Source: Natrinema sp. SYSU A 869
GTDB lineage: Archaea; Halobacteriota; Halobacteria; Halobacteriales; Natrialbaceae
Assembly: GCF_019879105.1 (NCBI RefSeq)
Contig: NZ_CP082249.1
Coordinates: 2,232,001 to 2,296,000 of the forward strand
DNA: 64,000 bases
Direction of reading: 5' to 3'
The notes under the pieces are model-generated. The model did no database searches, was not told where the DNA came from, and saw only the letters and a program-made list of their open reading frames with translations. Position 1 is the first letter of the stretch; each line of letters starts with the position of its first letter. Shown here in pieces: positions 17,149 to 27,100 of this stretch. Position numbers and translations under genes: made by a program.

Positions 17149-17280
17149 GATAGACCCGTTCAAGAGTAGTCGACACGCCTCGAGCAGGCATCGCGTTCCG
17201 CTACGGCCGTCGAAATCCGCGACTGTCGGCGTCGAGATCGCACCGCTCGTTGACTTCAGTATCTGTATTGTCGCAGATCG

Positions 17281-17289
17281 TGTTTTACA
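17281..17289 (+). promoter_or_regulatory. TATA-like element for ridA
   Basis: TGTTTTACA centred about 28 bases before the ATG at 17314, the spacing expected for a leaderless transcript. It therefore supports ATG 17314 rather than the GTG at 17299. Confidence 0.5.
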
Positions 17290-17313
17290 CCCGTTCGTGT
17301 GCGAGAAGCTCGC

Positions 17314-17694
17314 ATGAAGCGCAGTATCAGTACGGACGGTGCGCCCGCGGCAGTCGGCGCGTATAGTCAGGTGACCGCCACCGACGACTTCCTGTTCACC
17401 GCCGGGCAGCTCCCACTCACCGCTGACGGCGAACTACTCGACGATGCGTCGGTCGCCGACCAGACTCGCCAGTGTCTCAACAACGTCGCGGCGATCCTCG
17501 AGGCGGAGGGCGCGAGCCTCGAGAACGTCCTGAAGATTACCATCTTCCTGAACGATATCGACGATTTCGAGGCGATGAACGAGACCTACGCCGACTACTT
17601 CGAGGAATCGCCGCCGGCGAGAAGCGCCGTCGAGGTCGGTCACGTCCCAAAGGGTGCCGCCCTCGAGGTTGAGGCTATTGCGACGGTCGAGTAG
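17314..17694 (+). CDS. ridA: RidA enamine/imine deaminase
   Basis: 126 residues, the standard RidA length. RidA hydrolyses 2-aminoacrylate and related enamines released by PLP serine/threonine dehydratases, protecting other PLP enzymes. Conserved features: VGAYSQ near residue 14, TAGQLPL, and the catalytic arginine R103 in PPARSAVEV. GTG 17299 is an alternative start, but ATG 17314 gives the normal family N-terminus and fits the TATA spacing. Divergent from glyA and near the serine/threonine ammonia-lyase gene, whose product is the known source of its substrate. Confidence 0.93.
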   Translation: MKRSISTDGAPAAVGAYSQVTATDDFLFTAGQLPLTADGELLDDASVADQTRQCLNNVAAILEAEGASLENVLKITIFLNDIDDFEAMNETYADYFEESPPARSAVEVGHVPKGAALEVEAIATVE

Positions 17695-17712
17695 CCCTTC
17701 GAGTCGGACGAA

Positions 17713-17967
17713 TTACCCACCCTTGATAAGTCGCAACACCGTCACGTGGTCGGTCTCGACCGGCTGATCCTCGGGAACCGGACGCCCGTCGACGAGGACG
17801 CTCACCTCGTGGGGACTCAACTCGACCTCGCGGAGCAGGTCCGCGTAGGTCGGCGTCGCGTCGGCAGCGGAAGCGCCAATTGCGTCGGCGTCGGCCGCGG
17901 TCCCTGCCACCACCTCGAGATCGAGTTCGTAGGTGTCTTCGCCTTTGACGTCGACGGTGACGTTCAT
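17713..17967 (-). CDS. samp2: SAMP2-type ubiquitin-like small archaeal modifier with an insertion
   Basis: 84 residues, ending in the diglycine LIKGG needed for adenylation by the E1-like UbaA. The N-terminus MNVTVDVKGED and the C-terminal half (TYADLLREVELSPHEVSVLVDGRPVPEDQPVETDHVTVLRLIKGG) follow the Haloferax SAMP2 pattern. SAMP2 attaches to protein lysines and also carries sulfur for tRNA thiolation. The protein is about 18 residues longer than the usual about 66 because of an Ala/Asp-rich insertion (about residues 20-38) between strand 2 and helix 1. Convergent with ridA, 18 bases apart. Confidence 0.85.
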   Translation of the reverse strand: MNVTVDVKGEDTYELDLEVVAGTAADADAIGASAADATPTYADLLREVELSPHEVSVLVDGRPVPEDQPVETDHVTVLRLIKGG

Positions 17968-18029
17968 ACCGCCAGTTACGAGGGACTGGCCTTGAGCGCG
18001 TCGCTCGAGGGTCGCTTCGAGGTGTCCGA

Positions 18030-19136
18030 TCAGTCCGCGGTCGGTTCGTCGGGGCCGGGGCCGACTCGCTGTTCGCGATCACGGTTTCGGGCGGTACGCC
18101 AGTGGCCGTAGAGACCGCGAACGAGCGCGCCGAGTCCCAGCAGGAGGACGAGCAGGTTGATTGCCTCGCCGACGATGGGGACGGGAAGCCGAGACAGGGC
18201 GGCACCGGCAACCAGCCCGACGACGAGTGCGAGCCAACGGTTACCGAGGCCGACCAGCGAGAGGATCCACATGGCGACAGCGAAGCGACCGTAGATGATG
18301 CCGATCCAGAGCAACAGGGCGAACACGAAGCCGCCAACGAACGACAGCGGAATCCCGACGACGGTGATCGCGAGCGCGATCAGGAGGATCGGAATCCCCA
18401 CGAACACGAGCAGCCCGACCAGCCCGGAGCGCAGGGGGCCCGACGCGACGCGGTCGGCAACCCCGTCGGAGAACCGCGGGAATAGCGCGAGCAACACGGC
18501 TCCGAGCAGCAGGTTCACCGCCAGAACATAGGCCGTGAACAGCCACGACGCGAAGGGCTGGATCGTCGGTGCGACGTCGATACCGAGCGAGGAATCCTCT
18601 ACGATGTCGCCCGCGACTGCGTCGGTGTTGCCCTCGAGATCGCCGTCGTACCGCAGATCGCCCGCAATCGAGGCGCTCTCCCCCAGCCGGATCGTCTCGG
18701 CTCCGATTTCGGCGTCGCCCTCGACCGTGCCGTCGATCGTCGCGCTCCCGACGCCGGCCGTGAGAGTGTTGCCGACGGTGCCGGTCTCGGTGATGGTGAG
18801 GCTCCCTGCGCCGACGTTGACGTCACCGCCGGCGGTCCCGGCGATGGTCACACTCCCGCCGGCGGCCTCGAGGTCGCCGCCGACCTCGCCGGTGCGCTCG
18901 ATCCGCACGTCCCCGCCGACGGCGCTAACATCGCTGGTGACAGTCCCGCGGACGACGACGCTCCCGCCGAACGCATCGAGACTGTCGACCGTCTCGCCCT
19001 CCTCGACGACGACCGTCCCGCCGGTCTGGCCGTCGGTCTGGGCGGCGACCGTCACCGGGACGGTGCCGGTGACGACAACGAGGGCGATCAGCAGTGCAAC
19101 AGCGAATCGTGACAGTGAGTCGGTTCCGAACAGCAT
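18030..19136 (-). CDS. Secreted bactofilin-like (polymer-forming) domain plus multi-pass membrane domain
   Basis: 368 residues. A signal peptide or N-terminal anchor (residues about 9-31) precedes a repetitive region (about 38-165) of short Gly-rich strands such as [27 protein letters not shown] and [17 protein letters not shown]. This is the right-handed beta-helix repeat of bactofilins (polymer-forming cytoskeletal domain). About five membrane segments follow (from about 195), then a short charged tail. With an N-terminal signal, the beta-helix would lie outside the membrane, unlike classical cytoplasmic bactofilins. Possibly a cell-envelope scaffold; function not established. Confidence 0.75.
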   Translation of the reverse strand: MLFGTDSLSRFAVALLIALVVVTGTVPVTVAAQTDGQTGGTVVVEEGETVDSLDAFGGSVVVRGTVTSDVSAVGGDVRIERTGEVGGDLEAAGGSVTIAGTAGGDVNVGAGSLTITETGTVGNTLTAGVGSATIDGTVEGDAEIGAETIRLGESASIAGDLRYDGDLEGNTDAVAGDIVEDSSLGIDVAPTIQPFASWLFTAYVLAVNLLLGAVLLALFPRFSDGVADRVASGPLRSGLVGLLVFVGIPILLIALAITVVGIPLSFVGGFVFALLLWIGIIYGRFAVAMWILSLVGLGNRWLALVVGLVAGAALSRLPVPIVGEAINLLVLLLGLGALVRGLYGHWRTARNRDREQRVGPGPDEPTAD

Positions 19137-19301
19137 GGATTTCGCTTCCGCGAGCAGGGAGTAAAAATTGTTACTCAGGTATCAAGTCCCGGACCGGTTC
19201 GGACGGGTACATTACTCTCCGTGATGAGCCGTCGCGTGTCGTCGTCGGTACCTCCGCGGATTCCGGTGGCATCGACGGAACTCGAGAACGACCTTCGGTC
19301 G

Positions 19302-19309
19302 TTTTATCT
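19302..19309 (+). promoter_or_regulatory. TATA box for rfcS
   Basis: TTTTATCT centred about 27 bases before ATG 19332. The spacing implies a leaderless transcript and selects ATG 19332 over the in-frame upstream starts at 19221-19224. Confidence 0.55.
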
Positions 19310-19331
19310 TGCGGCCCCACCTTCGACCGGT

Positions 19332-20324
19332 ATGAGCGAGGCCGACGCCGAGGCGGCGGAGCCAACACCCGGCAAGACCGAAGTCTGGATCGAGAAGTAC
19401 CGCCCGGAGCGGCTCGACGATATCAAGGGCCACGAAGATATCATTCCTCGGCTCGAGAACTACGTCGAGCAAGACGATCTCCCCCACCTCCTTTTCGCAG
19501 GCCCAGCAGGCACAGGAAAGACGACAGCAGCGAAGAGCATTGCTCGAGAAGTCTACAACGACGACTGGCGGGAGAACTTCCTCGAGCTCAACGCCTCCGA
19601 CCAGCGCGGGATCGATGTCGTCCGCGACCGGATCAAGGACTTCGCGCGCTCGAGCTTTGGTGGCTACGACCACCGCATCATCTTTCTGGACGAGGCCGAC
19701 GCGCTGACCTCCGACGCCCAGTCCGCGCTGCGCCGAACGATGGAGCAGTTCTCGAACAACACTCGGTTTATCCTCTCGTGTAACTACTCGAGCCAGATCA
19801 TCGACCCCATCCAGTCGCGGTGTGCAGTCTTCCGATTCACCGAACTCACCGAGAGTGCCATCGAGGCACAGGTTCGGGAAATCGCCGCCACCGAGGATAT
19901 CGAGGTGACCGACGACGGCGTCGACGCCCTGGTCTATGCGGCCGACGGCGACATGCGGAAGGCGATCAACGCCCTGCAGGCTGCCGCCGTGATGGGCGAG
20001 ACCGTCGATGAGGAGACCGTCTTCGCGATCACTGCCACCGCCCGTCCCGAGGAGGTCGAGGCGATGGTCGAGCACGCTATCGACGGCGACTTCACCGCAG
20101 CCCGCGCCGCCTTGGAGGATCTCTTGACCGAGCGCGGGCTCGCCGGCGGTGACGTCATCGACCAACTGCATCGGTCGGCCTGGGAGTTCGACATCTCAGA
20201 GGGGGCGACGGTCCGCCTCCTCGAGCGACTCGGCGAAGTGGACTACCGAATCACTGAGGGCGCGAACGAGCGGCTGCAACTCGAGGCAATGCTCGCGTCG
20301 CTGGCGCTCGACGCGGATGACTGA
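19332..20324 (+). CDS. rfcS: Replication factor C small subunit (clamp loader)
   Basis: 330 residues. AAA+ ATPase that, with the large subunit, loads PCNA onto primed DNA. N-terminal [21 protein letters not shown] is the RFC box; Walker [11 protein letters not shown] begins at residue 57; the Walker B DEAD box is D120-E-A-D123; the SRC motif supplying the arginine finger is in [11 protein letters not shown]. The C-terminal collar region is complete. No intein is present, although haloarchaeal rfc genes often carry them. The open frame extends upstream to 19221, but the TATA position and family N-terminus support 19332. Confidence 0.96.
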   Translation: MSEADAEAAEPTPGKTEVWIEKYRPERLDDIKGHEDIIPRLENYVEQDDLPHLLFAGPAGTGKTTAAKSIAREVYNDDWRENFLELNASDQRGIDVVRDRIKDFARSSFGGYDHRIIFLDEADALTSDAQSALRRTMEQFSNNTRFILSCNYSSQIIDPIQSRCAVFRFTELTESAIEAQVREIAATEDIEVTDDGVDALVYAADGDMRKAINALQAAAVMGETVDEETVFAITATARPEEVEAMVEHAIDGDFTAARAALEDLLTERGLAGGDVIDQLHRSAWEFDISEGATVRLLERLGEVDYRITEGANERLQLEAMLASLALDADD

Positions 20325-20342
20325 CTGTCGGTCAGTTCCCTT

Positions 20343-22487
20343 TTATTCGCCGTCGCTTGCGTCGACGCCGCGGAACGCGAAGGCGATGCGACCGTCGTTC
20401 TCCGCGACACCGACGTTCCAGCCGTGGGCGTCGGCAATACGTTCGACGGTGCCGAGCTCGAAGCCAGTGCCGTCGGCCGCGGCCAACTGACCGGGAACGG
20501 GATCCGTCGCGATCCCGCTGTCAGCGTCCGGGGCGTCGGTTTCGGGGTCACGTCGAGCGATGTAGAAGCCGTCGTCAGTCGCACCGACGGTGACCACTGT
20601 CGTTTCGTCGGTCGTGCTCGGCGTCTCGTCACCCGCGCCGGCCGTCTCGTCGCCACTCTCGTCTCCGGACTCGCCATCGCTCGCCTCGTCGACCACAGCT
20701 CCCAACAGATGCTCGAACAGTTCCTGCAGCCGCGCTTTGTCCGCCTCGAGCACGCGGTCATCGGAGGCCTGAGTCACGAGCCGTGCATCGCCGGTCTCGA
20801 CGGCGACCCAGGCCCGCCGCGCGACGTCGTGGATGGCGATGGGTTCGGTCTCGACGAGTACGCCGTCCTGCCGAGCGATCGCGACGAGCTGATCGACGAG
20901 TTCCCGTAACCGCTCCTGTGCGTCGTCGACCTCCGCGAAGTGTTCGGCGTCGCCGGTCTCGTTGGCGAGTTCGAGGTAGCCGCGGGCGACGTTCAGCGGC
21001 GTCCGCACGTCCTCGTCGACTAGCTCCGCGATCGTCTCGAGTCGCGCTTCGACGGCGGCTAACTCCCGCTCGCGGCGGTTCGCCTCGGTCACGTCGCTGT
21101 ATACGATCAACCCTTCGGGATTGTGGTCGCCCCGCTCCCCGCCAGCGCTAGTAGCCTCGTCGTCGCTTGCGCCCGCGTCGACCGGCACCAGCGTCAGCAG
21201 GAACTCGCGGACACCGTCGACGGTCTCCCGACGACTGACGAGTTGGCGGCGCTTGCCCGATCGGAGCGACTCGAGCAGCGTCGTCCGCCGTTGCTCGAGT
21301 CCCGGTGGGACGGTGTCCTCGTCGACGGGCTCGCCGACGATCGACTCGGGATCGGTGCCGAAGACCTCGCTGAAGGTGTCGTTGCTGTCCCGGACGATCG
21401 GTCGCCCGTCGTCGATCTCGTAGCGGACCGCCGGTTCCGGGATATTCGCGAACAGGGCCCGGAAGCGATCGCGTTCCTCGGCAAGGCGGTCGCGCTCGGC
21501 CGCTAGCTCGTCGCGTTCGGTTGCCAGCCGGTCTCGCTCCGTTTGCAGTCGGTCGCGTTCCTGACGCAGCTGCTCGCGGGCCGTGCTCTGGCTCGCATCG
21601 GCGTCGATTCGCTCGAGGATCGCAGCAGCGAATCGGCACCACTCGACGAGGGGATCGCAGTCGCGCTCGTCGAACGCTGCCGCCTCCTCGGCGGCGACCT
21701 GAAGGATGCCGATATCGCCGACCGGGAGACTGCACAGCGATGTGACCCCCTCGAGAGGGGCTGCCAGCCGGTCGTCGGTCGCGATATCGTCGATGCGAAG
21801 CGCTTCGCCCGTCCGGAGGGCCTCGTCGAGGGCCCCGTCACGCGGGATTGACTCGAGCTCGTCTTCCGGGACTCCCGGCGCGGTCGCCCGGGGTGTGAAC
21901 TCCCCGAAGTGAACCGTCGACAGCCAGCAGTACTCGCACGCGAGGGAATCGGCTGCGGTCTCGACCAGCAACTCGAAGACTTGGTCTCGGTCGCGGCAGG
22001 CCGCCAGTTCGGGGACCGACTCAAGGAAGCGATCGGCGGGCCCAGGCGACGCCGCGTGTTCGGTGTCTTCTGCGCTCTCGACGCCGCGACAGACCCACTC
22101 GATTTCGTCCGCGAGGTGGGAAACGGCGTCATCGGTGTCCCGGCGGACGTAGCCGTCGATACCGTCGGTTGACCGCGCTGCGGTCGGCGCGAACGACGCG
22201 TCGGTAAAGAGGATCACCGGTGTGGAGCCACAGGCCTCGACGACCTCGAGCAGGGCGGCACCCGCCGCCGTCGTCGGCGTCTCAGCGAAGACGACGCAGT
22301 CGGCCTCGGGGGCCCAGTTACGGACGCGATCGACGGTCGTGATGGCATGGACCGACCGTTCGGGGCCCGATCGGACCCCCTCGAGAGCGGCAGCGCCGTC
22401 GCTGGCATCCGTCTCCGAGTCAGCCACATAGAGCACCGTTCGTGGTCGCTGATCCGCCGGCGCGTCTGTCGTTCCGTCGCCGTTCAA
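20343..22487 (-). CDS. Degenerate sensor histidine kinase (receiver-like, GAF, PAS, HisKA-like)
   Basis: 714 residues. Order: receiver-like N-terminus (RTVLYVADSETDA, about 16-125), GAF (about 160-295; cysteines in SLACEYCWLS), an Arg/Glu coiled coil with near-repeats (RQERDRLQTERDRL, about 300-340), PAS (FRALFANIPEPAVRYEI, about 343-465), then a HisKA/HATPase-like end. The H-box reads VDEDVRTPLNVARG; E492 stands where the phosphorylated His should be. The N-box (LQELFEHLLGAVVDE) lacks its Asn, and no G1 DxGxG box is seen; that region is an acidic Thr/Ser/Glu linker. The protein probably cannot autophosphorylate. Convergent with rfcS (18 bases). Confidence 0.8.
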   Translation of the reverse strand: MNGDGTTDAPADQRPRTVLYVADSETDASDGAAALEGVRSGPERSVHAITTVDRVRNWAPEADCVVFAETPTTAAGAALLEVVEACGSTPVILFTDASFAPTAARSTDGIDGYVRRDTDDAVSHLADEIEWVCRGVESAEDTEHAASPGPADRFLESVPELAACRDRDQVFELLVETAADSLACEYCWLSTVHFGEFTPRATAPGVPEDELESIPRDGALDEALRTGEALRIDDIATDDRLAAPLEGVTSLCSLPVGDIGILQVAAEEAAAFDERDCDPLVEWCRFAAAILERIDADASQSTAREQLRQERDRLQTERDRLATERDELAAERDRLAEERDRFRALFANIPEPAVRYEIDDGRPIVRDSNDTFSEVFGTDPESIVGEPVDEDTVPPGLEQRRTTLLESLRSGKRRQLVSRRETVDGVREFLLTLVPVDAGASDDEATSAGGERGDHNPEGLIVYSDVTEANRRERELAAVEARLETIAELVDEDVRTPLNVARGYLELANETGDAEHFAEVDDAQERLRELVDQLVAIARQDGVLVETEPIAIHDVARRAWVAVETGDARLVTQASDDRVLEADKARLQELFEHLLGAVVDEASDGESGDESGDETAGAGDETPSTTDETTVVTVGATDDGFYIARRDPETDAPDADSGIATDPVPGQLAAADGTGFELGTVERIADAHGWNVGVAENDGRIAFAFRGVDASDGE

Positions 22488-22616
22488 TTGTCTATATGGG
22501 GTGACTGTCTTCCACGATAAAACTTTGCCGTCTGTATCGACCGCTGAGCCGTCCGCGTCGATCGATGGATTCAGGGTCGAAAAGGATGACTGTCTGCCGA
22601 TCGGCGACCGCTCGAG

Positions 22617-23312
22617 CTACGGATCCACAGTCGCGTGATCGTCACTGGTGTGCCACGCCGAACGGATCACGGCGAGCCAGTAGCAGCCGACGACAGCACC
22701 GGTCACGAGCCAGACGCTACCCACCGGTGCGTACCACTCGAGCATGTAGCCGGGTGCGGTGTCGACGAACCGGCCGACGCCGACGGCGGCGGTAATCGCA
22801 CACCCCGTAACGAACAGCAACTGATTCTCGTCGACGGTTCCGGTCCGCCAGAATCGAAGCGAACCCGCTCGCCGGACGTCGGCGGAGACGAGCGCGACTG
22901 CGGCCGCGGCCGCGCCGATGGTCAGCGCGATCGCAATGTCGAGATCGAACACATACGCGCCGGCGACGGCGTCCCCGATGCCGACCGGGACGAGCGGGAG
23001 AACGAACGAGAGCCCCGGGCCGCCGTTCCAGGCCGCATAGCAGAACGGGACGAGCAGGATCGTCGGCGTCACCAGCGCGATGAAAACCATGCTGAGCGCG
23101 TCCAACCCCGTCGTCACCGTACTGCGAAGGGCGTCGGCGATTGGGACCCTCGTTCCGAGATGGCTGGCGAGAAGCGTTGCGATCAGTCCCAGTAAAGAGG
23201 CTACCGTGAGCGCCGTCCGTTGACGCTCGAGGCCGAGCAGCGGGTGCTCGAGGATGGCACCGACGGCCGCTTGTACGCCGATCGATTGGCGGTCGTCCGT
23301 GTCGGAACTCAT
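22617..23312 (-). CDS. Hypothetical multi-pass membrane protein
   Basis: 231 residues from ATG 23312 (MSSDTDDRQS); about six membrane segments (for example LTVASLLGLIATLLASHL, ALVTPTILLVPFCYAAW, IAIALTIGAAAAAVALV). The start overlaps the stop of the upstream Tat-signal gene by four bases (ATGA), so the two are translationally coupled. A longer open frame upstream is out of phase with the real upstream gene and is not used. No known family recognised; the coupling suggests it works with the secreted neighbour. Confidence 0.7.
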   Translation of the reverse strand: MSSDTDDRQSIGVQAAVGAILEHPLLGLERQRTALTVASLLGLIATLLASHLGTRVPIADALRSTVTTGLDALSMVFIALVTPTILLVPFCYAAWNGGPGLSFVLPLVPVGIGDAVAGAYVFDLDIAIALTIGAAAAAVALVSADVRRAGSLRFWRTGTVDENQLLFVTGCAITAAVGVGRFVDTAPGYMLEWYAPVGSVWLVTGAVVGCYWLAVIRSAWHTSDDHATVDP

Positions 23313-23964
23313 GACGTTTCGGCGATGACCGTTGCGAACCCGTCGTGGTCGGGCCCCTTCTCGTTTTGCAGGTCGATCGCACTGGGGGTGATCCCCCAGC
23401 CGTCCGCGGCGAAGATCGCCTCGATGGTGTCCCGCCCGCGCTGATAGGAGGCGATACCGTGTTTCGGGCGAGCGCTCGTGTCCTCGTGAGCCTGCATCGA
23501 GACGACGCTTTCGAACGACCAACAGCGAACGTGTCGCCGGCCGTTGGTCCCATAGTACGTTTGCGCGGCCGTCGCCTGCTGGCGGACGTATTCCTCGTCG
23601 GTTCGATCCCAGGCGAACCGGGTGTACTCCTCGGGATTGCGGACCCACCCTTCGTCCACGAGGACGGACATGACCCGCTCGAGGCCGCGTTCGCCGTCGG
23701 CGTCGGGGAGGAGCACGACGTTGAACGGCGCGGTCGCACGGTAGCCGTTGCTCGTTGAGTCGTAGTGGTAGCGGCCGATCGGCGAGTCAGTTTCCTCGGT
23801 AATCGGCTCGTCGAGCCAGTCGGCGATTTCCTCGGGGGAGCTGCGGCCTCGACCGTGCCGCTTGGATCCGTCGCATCGGGCGGCGACGGGAGGAGGGTGA
23901 TGCCGATAGTCGTTCCGAGACCGGTCAGCCCGGCCTTTCGGAGCACAGACCGTCGCGTCGACAT
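23309..23964 (-). pseudogene. Tat-signal secreted protein, frameshifted
   Basis: The N-terminus [25 protein letters not shown] (from ATG 23964) is a twin-arginine signal. The frame then breaks; a second frame resumes with [24 protein letters not shown] and continues to QNEKGPDHDGFATVIAETS and stop. Adding one C to the C5 run (G5 on + strand, 23834-23838) joins both parts into one protein of about 218 residues. The mature part (VLLPDADGERGLERVMSVLVDEGWVRNPEEY) is a soluble domain I cannot name. Either a recent 1-base deletion or a base-calling error; the downstream gene is coupled to it and intact. Confidence 0.7.
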
Positions 23965-24247
23965 CGTCAGCGTTCGCCCTCGTTCCCCTGCCCGTGACCG
24001 TCCGCGGGGCGATTCGCGATCGACTGATCCCTCCCGCTGGATCGTGTCACCTGTGCACCCATCTGCTGTCGTTCTATTCCCACCATTATCGATGTATTTT
24101 ACCTCGGACTATTTATCATTTTCCTATGGTTTTCTCCGGCAAACACGGTCTCCCGGTGCGCTACGGCCGATCACGTTCGCGTCGGACGATCGTTTTGCGA
24201 CGCCAGTTGCGGAACTGTTTACGCGCTGCAGGGCCAATACACGCGTA

Positions 24248-27025
24248 ATGAGCGAACTAGAGGAGGAGTACCGCCTCGAGTACTTCGAGGAGGAAGGATT
24301 CGAGCGCAAGGAGTGCCCGGAGTGTGGCGCTTACTTCTGGACGCGCGATCAGGATAGGGAGACCTGCGGTGAGCCCCCCTGCGCGGAGTACGACTTCATC
24401 GACAATTCTGGATTCGACGAGTCGTACGACCTGACGGAGATGCGCGAGGCCTTTCTCTCTTACTTCGAGGCCAACGAGCACGAGCGAATCGATCCCTACC
24501 CCGTCGCGGCCAACCGCTGGCGCGACGACGTCCTGTTGACGCAGGCGTCGATCTATGACTTCCAGCCGCTGGTGACCAGCGGCGAGACACCCCCACCAGC
24601 GAACCCGCTGACGGTCTCCCAACCCTGTATTCGGATGCAGGACATCGACAACGTCGGCAAGACGGGTCGACACACCATGGCCTTCGAGATGATGGCCCAC
24701 CACGCGTTCAACACGCGTGAGGATGTCGAGAAAGACGAGTACGCCTACTACGGCGAGGTGTATTGGAAGGACCAGACCGTCGAACTCTGCGACGGCTTCT
24801 TCGAGTCGATGGGCGTCGATCTCGAGGAAGTCATCTACATCGAGGACCCATGGGTCGGCGGCGGGAACGCCGGTCCGGCAATCGAGGTCATCTATCGGGG
24901 CGTCGAACTCGCTACGCTCGTCTTCATGTCGATGGAGCAGGACTCGGACGGCGAGTACGAGATGAAAGACGGGAACCGCTACAGCCCGATGGACACCTAT
25001 ATCGTCGACACGGGCTACGGGCTCGAGCGGTGGACCTGGGTCTCCCAGGGCACCCCGACGGTCTACGAGGCGGTCTACCCCGACATGATTGCGTTCCTCA
25101 AAGAGAACGCGGGGCTCGAGCACACCGACGAGCAGGAGGCACTCATCCACCGGGCCGCCAAGCTCGCGGGCCACATGGATATCGACGAGGCCGAGGACAT
25201 GGAAACCGCCCGCGGCGAGATTGCCGGCGAACTCGATGTCGACGCTGCGGAACTCGAGGAACTCATGGAGCCCCTCGAGGACATCTATGCGATCGCGGAC
25301 CACTGCCGCACGCTCGCCTACATGCTCGGCGACGGCATCGTCCCCTCGAACGTCGGCACGGGCTATCTCGCACGGATGGTCCTTCGCCGAACCAAGCGGC
25401 TCTGTGACACGATCGGCGTCGACGCACCGCTGGACGAACTCGTCGACATGCAGGCTGAGCGCCTCGAGTACGAGAATCGCGACACCATCCGCGACATCGT
25501 CCGCACCGAGGTCGAGAAGTACCGCGAGACCTTAGAGCGGGGCGGTCGACGGGTCGAGACCCTGGCCGAGGAGTACGCGAAGAAGGGCGAACCGATCCCG
25601 ACCGACGAATTGATCGAGCTCTACGACTCTCACGGCATTCAGCCCGATATGGTCGCTGAGATCGCCGAGGAGACCGGCGCAGACGTCGAGGTTCCCGACG
25701 ACTTCTACAGCCTCGTCGCAAAGCGCCACGACACGCCCGAGGCGGTCGCGGAGGCCGAGGAGGACGAGGACGAGCGCTTCGAGGATCTCCCGGAGACGGA
25801 GAAACTCTACTATGACGACCAGCAGCGAACGCAGTTCGAGGCAGTCGTCTTGGATGTCTTCGAGCGCGAGGACGGCTATGATGTCGTCTTAGACCAGACG
25901 ATGTTCTACCCCGAGGGCGGTGGCCAGCCCGCGGACACGGGGACGCTCTCGACCGACGACGCAACCGTCGAAGTCGCGGACGTCCAGATCGAGGACGGCG
26001 TTATCCTCCATCGGACCGATGAGGACCCCGGCAAGGGCGAACTGGTCAACGGGCAGGTCGACGGCGGCCGCCGGCGACAGCTCATGCGCCACCACACGGC
26101 GACCCACATCGTCATCCATGCCGCACGGCAGGTCCTCGGCGAGCACATCCGCCAGGCCGGTGCCCAGAAGGGAGTCAAGAGTTCGCGGATCGACGTTCGC
26201 CACTACGACCGAATCGGCCGCGAGGACGTCAAGCGGATCGAGGACCGCGCGAACGAGATCGTGATGGACAACACCTCGGTCTCCCAGGAGTGGCCCGACC
26301 GCCACGACGCCGAGGCAGAACACGGCTTCGATCTCTACCAGGGCGGGATCCCGCCAGGCGAGCAGATCCGGCTGATCCACGTCGCCGATGACACCCAGGC
26401 CTGTGGTGGCACCCACGTCGCCCGAACCGGCGATATCGGCACGATCAAGGTGCTGAACACCGAGCGCGTCCAGGACGGCGTCGAACGGATCACCTTCGCG
26501 GCCGGCGAGGCCGCCATCGAGGCGACCCAGGTCAAAGAGGACGCGCTCTACGAGGCTGCCGAAATCCTCGACGTCTCACCCGAAGACGTGCCCGAGACCG
26601 CCGAACGGTTCTTCGAAGAGTGGAAGGGCCGCGGCAAACAGATCGAGGACCTGAAAGAACAACTCGCCGAGGCCCGCGCCGGTGGCGGTGGCGGCGGGGA
26701 GGAAGTCGATGTTGGCGACACTACGGCCATCGTCCAGCGCCTCGACGCTGACATGGGCGAACTGCGAGCGACCGCCAACGCCCTCGCCGAGGACGGCAAA
26801 ATCGCCGTGCTAGGCAGCGGCGAGAGCGGTGCCCAGTTCGTCGTCGCCGTCCCCGACGGTGTCGGCGTCAATGCCGGCGAGGTCGTCGGCGAACTCGCCG
26901 CCAAGGTCGGCGGCGGCGGTGGCGGTCCGCCGGACTTCGCACAGGGTGGCGGCCCCAATGTTGACGACTTAGACGACGCGCTCGAGGACGCCCCCGATGT
27001 GTTGCGCCAGGTACTGAACGCCTGA
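24248..27025 (+). CDS. alaS: Alanyl-tRNA synthetase, archaeal type
   Basis: 925 residues from ATG 24248; the frame is open much further upstream, but the family N-terminus is [18 protein letters not shown]. The archaeal N-terminal zinc region is present ([25 protein letters not shown]). Class II motifs: [19 protein letters not shown] (motif 2 region) and GYGLERWTW (motif 3). The editing domain has H615-H-T-A-T-H620 and C719-G-G-T-H723, which bind zinc and hydrolyse mischarged seryl- or glycyl-tRNA(Ala). A Gly-rich linker (AGGGGGGEE) precedes the C-Ala domain ([26 protein letters not shown]). Housekeeping gene; a TGTTTACG element centred about 28 bases before the start fits a leaderless promoter. 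Confidence 0.97.
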   Translation: MSELEEEYRLEYFEEEGFERKECPECGAYFWTRDQDRETCGEPPCAEYDFIDNSGFDESYDLTEMREAFLSYFEANEHERIDPYPVAANRWRDDVLLTQASIYDFQPLVTSGETPPPANPLTVSQPCIRMQDIDNVGKTGRHTMAFEMMAHHAFNTREDVEKDEYAYYGEVYWKDQTVELCDGFFESMGVDLEEVIYIEDPWVGGGNAGPAIEVIYRGVELATLVFMSMEQDSDGEYEMKDGNRYSPMDTYIVDTGYGLERWTWVSQGTPTVYEAVYPDMIAFLKENAGLEHTDEQEALIHRAAKLAGHMDIDEAEDMETARGEIAGELDVDAAELEELMEPLEDIYAIADHCRTLAYMLGDGIVPSNVGTGYLARMVLRRTKRLCDTIGVDAPLDELVDMQAERLEYENRDTIRDIVRTEVEKYRETLERGGRRVETLAEEYAKKGEPIPTDELIELYDSHGIQPDMVAEIAEETGADVEVPDDFYSLVAKRHDTPEAVAEAEEDEDERFEDLPETEKLYYDDQQRTQFEAVVLDVFEREDGYDVVLDQTMFYPEGGGQPADTGTLSTDDATVEVADVQIEDGVILHRTDEDPGKGELVNGQVDGGRRRQLMRHHTATHIVIHAARQVLGEHIRQAGAQKGVKSSRIDVRHYDRIGREDVKRIEDRANEIVMDNTSVSQEWPDRHDAEAEHGFDLYQGGIPPGEQIRLIHVADDTQACGGTHVARTGDIGTIKVLNTERVQDGVERITFAAGEAAIEATQVKEDALYEAAEILDVSPEDVPETAERFFEEWKGRGKQIEDLKEQLAEARAGGGGGGEEVDVGDTTAIVQRLDADMGELRATANALAEDGKIAVLGSGESGAQFVVAVPDGVGVNAGEVVGELAAKVGGGGGGPPDFAQGGGPNVDDLDDALEDAPDVLRQVLNA

Positions 27026-27100
27026 TCCCCGAGAAACGCTGTCTCCGTCGCTCGAGTCGAAACCATCCCCTTCTTTCACCACCGTCCCGTCGAGTCACCC

